A stretch of DNA of 9,896 nt from an uncultured Collinsella sp. (GTDB taxonomy: Bacteria > Actinomycetota > Coriobacteriia > Coriobacteriales > Coriobacteriaceae): contig CAAFQK010000015.1 in the NCBI GenBank assembly GCA_900765115.1, forward strand, positions 1 through 9,896, given 5' to 3'. The notes below the pieces were generated by a model. That model did no database searches. It saw only the letters and a list, made by a program, of their open reading frames with translations, and had not been told where the DNA came from. Below, one piece after another: positions 7,888 through 9,896 of the stretch; the stretch's first letter is position 1, and each line of letters opens with the position of its first letter. Both the position numbers and the translations under genes were made by a program.

Positions 7888-8337
7888 TTAGATGAGAGGG
7901 GTTTCCTCACCTGCAGGTTCAGGGTCGCTCCACATAAAACCATCGCCGGCGCCCATGCCCTCATACAGCACATATGCCGAAAAACCGCTCTCGAGCGTGG
8001 TTTCGAAGAAGCTCACGAGCAGAGCATCGTGATAGCCGCCGTCAATCTCGACGCAGCCGGTGTAGCCGATGGCATAGCGAGCGATACGGCCCAGGCCCTC
8101 GTCCTTAAGACCCATCTTGTGCTCGGAGATAAAGTTGGTGGCCGCCTCGAGGCACGCCTCTTCGCCATCCTCATCGAGCGCCGCCAGATAACGGTTGGAA
8201 GCGGCGTCCTCAATTGCCACGACCACGCCAGGGTTTTCACCGGCGGCAAGGTCGTCCAAGAACGCGCCGATCAGATCGCACACCATGGCGTCGAGCTCGG
8301 CGGAGACGTTACCGGCGTCCTGCATATCCTGTGCCAT
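7888..8337 (-). CDS. Hypothetical acidic protein, 149 residues
   Basis: I do not recognise the family. The protein is acidic (many D and E), has no signal peptide or membrane segment, and looks like a compact soluble alpha/beta fold. The N-terminal third is predicted helical (roughly 10-32), followed by a GVVVAIEDA strand (37-45). Near 90-124 come strand-like segments (IGYTGCVEI, DALLVSFF, SAYVLYE). The C-terminus is Pro/Glu-rich and low in complexity. A GGAAGG Shine-Dalgarno (8345-8350) sits 7 nt before the ATG, which supports the start. It begins 30 bp after the small membrane-protein gene and is probably in the same operon as the DUF151 gene. No function is proposed. Confidence 0.8.
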   Translation of the reverse strand: MAQDMQDAGNVSAELDAMVCDLIGAFLDDLAAGENPGVVVAIEDAASNRYLAALDEDGEEACLEAATNFISEHKMGLKDEGLGRIARYAIGYTGCVEIDGGYHDALLVSFFETTLESGFSAYVLYEGMGAGDGFMWSDPEPAGEETPLI

Positions 8338-8367
8338 CTTTAGACCTTCCCATCGAGTCTGGCGTCG

Positions 8368-8757
8368 TTACAGTTCTTGTGCCTCAGCAGCGATCTTAGC
8401 GGCAGCGTCGCGGGCGCGCATCATATCCATCGCGCGCTTGTCGAGTACCTTGATCTGACTGGTCAGCATGACCGCATCGACCACGCCCCAGATCACCAGG
8501 CCCGTAGAGATCGAAAACCCAAGCGCACCAACTGTACCACGAAGGCGCGAGCAGATTGCCGCAACAAGGGCGGAGATGACAACCATCTTGATAAACGAGC
8601 CGCGGCGTTCGCGAAGCGTGCGGGCCTGCGTCACATAGGCAATGCGAGCCGCCTCAGAAGCCTCCGAGCGCATCTGGGCCTCGCGGGCGATTGCAGCCGC
8701 TTCAGCCGACATCCCGCCGGCCATCAGCGAACGCTCCGCAACCTGGACGCCCCGCAT
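8368..8757 (-). CDS. Small membrane protein of unknown function with two helices
   Basis: A 129-residue protein. An N-terminal Ala/Glu/Arg-rich helix with coiled-coil character (about 16-50) is followed by two membrane segments (about 55-70 and 77-99), then a second charged, Ala-rich helix (101-129). The two soluble helices would lie on the same side of the membrane. The family is not recognised. The ATG at 8757 directly follows the stop of the DUF151 gene (TAA-ATG), which suggests coupled translation. An alternative ATG at 8724 (residue 12) has a better Shine-Dalgarno (GGAG at 8734-8737) and would give 118 residues, so the start is open. Confidence 0.75.
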   Translation of the reverse strand: MRGVQVAERSLMAGGMSAEAAAIAREAQMRSEASEAARIAYVTQARTLRERRGSFIKMVVISALVAAICSRLRGTVGALGFSISTGLVIWGVVDAVMLTSQIKVLDKRAMDMMRARDAAAKIAAEAQEL

Positions 8758-9258
8758 TTAGAAGTCATCGGGGGAGAGCGTATGGACGAACTCGTCGAAC
8801 TTCTCGAACTCCTGCTCGTCGTCGACTTCCTCGGCGTGGGTAGAAACAGTGCCCAGGCGATTCATGATGTCGTCTTCAACGAACATGGGGGCATTACTGC
8901 GTACGGCGAGGGCGATGGCGTCGCTCGGACGCGCATCGATCTTATGCTCGTTGCCATCGGCCAACACGACAACCGTCGCGTAAAACACGGGCGGCTCGGC
9001 GCGAACGATTTCGATGCGTTCGAGCTTGGCACCCAGGGCACCAACAGTATCGAGCAACAGGTCATGGGTAATCGGGCGCTCGGCGCGACCGCTATCGATG
9101 CCGCGGCTGATGGCAGCAGCTTCAAACGAACCAGTCTGAATGGAAAGGGAACGCAGTGGCGCGGGCGAGTCCGATTTGCTGCAGCGCTCGCGAAGCACGA
9201 TAAGCGATGGCACGGGACCGGCGGCCATGACGATGGTCTCTATGTCGACACGAACCAT
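8758..9258 (-). CDS. Bifunctional nuclease family protein (DUF151/BFN)
   Basis: A 166-residue protein of the DUF151 bifunctional-nuclease family. Members are reported to have RNase and DNase activity in plants; bacterial relatives often occur alone and are poorly studied. The core spans about 1-127. It has family features RPITHDLLLD (61-70), a VFYATVVV strand (91-98) and RPSDAIALAVR (110-120). The acidic C-terminal extension (131-166) is rich in E and D. The ATG at 9258 is chosen because a full GGAGGTG Shine-Dalgarno lies just upstream; an ATG ten codons earlier (9288) lacks one. It heads a likely operon with the two small genes that follow. Activity is inferred from family only. Confidence 0.9.
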   Translation of the reverse strand: MVRVDIETIVMAAGPVPSLIVLRERCSKSDSPAPLRSLSIQTGSFEAAAISRGIDSGRAERPITHDLLLDTVGALGAKLERIEIVRAEPPVFYATVVVLADGNEHKIDARPSDAIALAVRSNAPMFVEDDIMNRLGTVSTHAEEVDDEQEFEKFDEFVHTLSPDDF

Positions 9259-9262
9259 GGAA

Positions 9263-9269
9263 CACCTCC
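9263..9269 (-). promoter_or_regulatory. Ribosome binding site that sets the DUF151 start
   Basis: GGAGGTG on the minus strand is a near-perfect anti-16S match placed about 6 nt before the ATG at 9258. It decides between this start and the in-frame ATG at 9288. Confidence 0.85.
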
Positions 9270-9314
9270 GGTACGTAGCGGTTAACACGCGGCAGTCCGC
9301 CGCATTGAATAGCT

Positions 9315-9344
9315 ATACTACCCAAACTTTCGCACAGCACACAA
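9315..9344 (-). promoter_or_regulatory. Candidate promoter of the DUF151 operon
   Basis: On the minus strand TTGTGT (9344-9339) and TAGTAT (9320-9315) are 18 nt apart. Transcription would begin near 9308, leaving a leader of about 50 nt. That leader includes a small hairpin (GCGGC 9289-9293 with GCCGC 9299-9303). Both boxes are imperfect. Confidence 0.35.
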
Positions 9345-9372
9345 AACCAAAATGAGATTTATCGCAGACAAG

Positions 9373-9402
9373 AAAAAAGCCCCGAGGCAATGCCCCAGGG
9401 CT
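9373..9402 (-). terminator. Intrinsic terminator of the tRNA unit
   Basis: On the minus strand an 11-bp GC-rich stem (9402-9392 with 9388-9378, two G-U pairs) closes a 3-nt loop and is followed by a run of U (9378-9373). It lies 15 bp after the encoded CCA end of the last tRNA-Ile. Confidence 0.88.
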
Positions 9403-9416
9403 CTTCACAGTTTTGA

Positions 9417-9493
9417 TGGTGGACCTGACAAGATTCGAACTTGTGACCTCCCGGTTATCAGCCGGACGCTCTAACCAACTGAGCTACAGGTCC
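9417..9493 (-). tRNA. tRNA-Ile (GAT), second copy
   Basis: A 77-nt cloverleaf with acceptor GGACCTG paired to CAGGTCC, discriminator A and an encoded CCA (9417-9419). The anticodon loop is CTGATAA, giving anticodon GAT. The T loop is TTCGAAT. It decodes AUC and AUU. It is identical in sequence to the copy at 9641-9717 and is separated from tRNA-Ala by 4 bp, so the two are co-transcribed. Confidence 0.97.
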
Positions 9494-9497
9494 ATCA

Positions 9498-9573
9498 TGG
9501 TGGAGGTTAGGGGGATCGAACCCCTGACCTCAGGCTTGCAAAGCCCGCGCTCTCCCAGCTGAGCTAAACCCCC
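9498..9573 (-). tRNA. tRNA-Ala (TGC)
   Basis: A 76-nt cloverleaf. Acceptor GGGGGTT pairs with AACCTCC and includes the G3-U70 wobble that identifies tRNA-Ala to its synthetase. The anticodon is TGC in the loop CTTTGCAAG, the T loop is TTCGATC, and CCA is encoded (9498-9500). It lies 11 bp downstream of the hairpin at 9585-9629 and 4 bp upstream of tRNA-Ile. Confidence 0.97.
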
Positions 9574-9584
9574 ACGGAGACAGT

Positions 9585-9629
9585 AATAAACACCCCAGCG
9601 GCGACTCGGCTCTCGCTGGGGTGTTTATT
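9585..9629. terminator. Strong hairpin inside the tRNA cluster, terminator-like
   Basis: A perfect 16-bp stem, 9585-9600 with 9614-9629, closes a 13-nt loop. The GC-rich core CACCCCAGCG is flanked by AATAAA on one arm and TTTATT on the other, the layout of a bidirectional intrinsic terminator. On the minus strand it follows the first tRNA-Ile, yet tRNA-Ala begins only 11 bp later with no room for a promoter. It may therefore be a leaky terminator or a processing structure. Confidence 0.75.
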
Positions 9630-9640
9630 GCGAAAGAAAG

Positions 9641-9717
9641 TGGTGGACCTGACAAGATTCGAACTTGTGACCTCCCGGTTATCAGCCGGACGCTCTAACC
9701 AACTGAGCTACAGGTCC
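9641..9717 (-). tRNA. tRNA-Ile (GAT), first copy
   Basis: The same 77-nt sequence as the copy at 9417-9493: acceptor GGACCTG/CAGGTCC, anticodon GAT, encoded CCA at 9641-9643. It is the promoter-proximal gene of the cluster, starting about 8 nt after the predicted transcription start. Confidence 0.97.
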
Positions 9718-9731
9718 ATCGCGCAAGGGAT

Positions 9732-9761
9732 ATATTAGACGAGTCGTTACGCGCGCGTCAA
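9732..9761 (-). promoter_or_regulatory. Strong promoter of the tRNA cluster
   Basis: On the minus strand TTGACG (9761-9756) and TAATAT (9737-9732) are 18 nt apart. Just upstream is an A/T-rich tract (about 9762-9781, with AAAGATTTTCAAAAAA) that could act as an UP element. After the -10 comes a GC-rich discriminator (CCCTTGCGCG), a trait of stringently controlled stable-RNA promoters. Control by ppGpp is an inference. Confidence 0.8.
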
Positions 9762-9816
9762 CAACTTTTTTGAAAATCTTTGGGAGGGGTGCCTGCCGAG
9801 CGGGCGAGATGGGTTA

Positions 9817-9896
9817 GGTTTGCTGCTCGGACAGTCCTGCGCAAGACGAAGGCCACATTAAGTGGCCTTCTTTGCGTGCGGAACTCGCGACAAACC
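9817..9896. repeat. Long imperfect palindrome at the right edge
   Basis: The arms 9817-9856 and 9862-9896 are imperfectly complementary around a 5-nt loop (ATTAA). The inner 9 bp GAAGGCCAC/GTGGCCTTC pair perfectly, GCAA/TTGC pair further out, and the ends GGTTTG/CAAACC pair again. Its inner part could be a terminator, plus strand tail TTT or for a minus-strand gene beyond the edge, but neither U-tract is strong. The full extent suggests a repeated palindromic or MITE-like element. The 9762-9816 stretch between it and the promoter holds no gene that I can see. Confidence 0.5.

Noticed and set aside
5863..8343. Plus-strand open frame of 826 codons antisense to typA
   Set aside because: It is a shadow of typA and its neighbour: a GC-rich gene with strong codon bias leaves the opposite frame open. 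The product is a low-complexity run of L, V, D, G and A with no domain, and it has no ribosome binding site.
8377..9285. Plus-strand open frame of 302 codons over the DUF151 operon
   Set aside because: Antisense to three tightly packed genes with good start signals; the product resembles no known protein.

Overview
The window looks like part of a Gram-positive, GC-rich actinobacterial chromosome, most likely a gut coriobacterium of the Collinsella type. That placement is an inference from high GC, two sortase-anchored pilus proteins, a DUF151 bifunctional nuclease beside typA, and tRNA genes with encoded CCA ends. Every gene supported here lies on the minus strand, so the window reads right to left.

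Right end (about 9373-9896): a stable-RNA unit with a strong promoter (TTGACG, 18 bp, TAATAT, AT-rich upstream tract), then tRNA-Ile(GAT), a 16-bp hairpin that looks like a terminator, tRNA-Ala(TGC), a second identical tRNA-Ile(GAT), and an intrinsic terminator. Upstream of the promoter, at the window edge, is an imperfect palindrome of about 80 bp.

Middle (5868-9344): a housekeeping block. A DUF151 bifunctional-nuclease-family protein is followed immediately by a small two-helix membrane protein and then an unrecognised 149-residue acidic protein. After a 117-bp gap comes typA (bipA), the ribosome-associated translational GTPase, which ends at a clear intrinsic terminator.

Left half (1-5509): an accessory surface-pilus operon. 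A 1244-residue adhesin with a signal peptide, a tandem series of Ig-like modules, a SpaA/Cna-B domain, an FctA-like isopeptide domain and an LPEAG sorting signal overlaps by 17 bp a 553-residue backbone-type pilin. The pilin has a pilin-motif lysine, a D2 isopeptide domain, a Cna-B domain and an MPSTG sorting signal. The two products would be exported, stabilised by intramolecular Lys-Asn bonds, joined by a pilin-type (class C) sortase and anchored to the wall. No sortase is in the window; it would be expected just past the left edge, where a possible gene start is visible. The 422-bp gap between typA and the adhesin holds the typA terminator, an inverted repeat, an AT-rich tract with a candidate promoter, and a leader of about 140 nt.

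No CRISPR array, transposase or phage gene was seen. The most notable items are the pilus pair with unusual sorting motifs, the arrangement of the tRNA cluster, and two non-coding palindromic elements.
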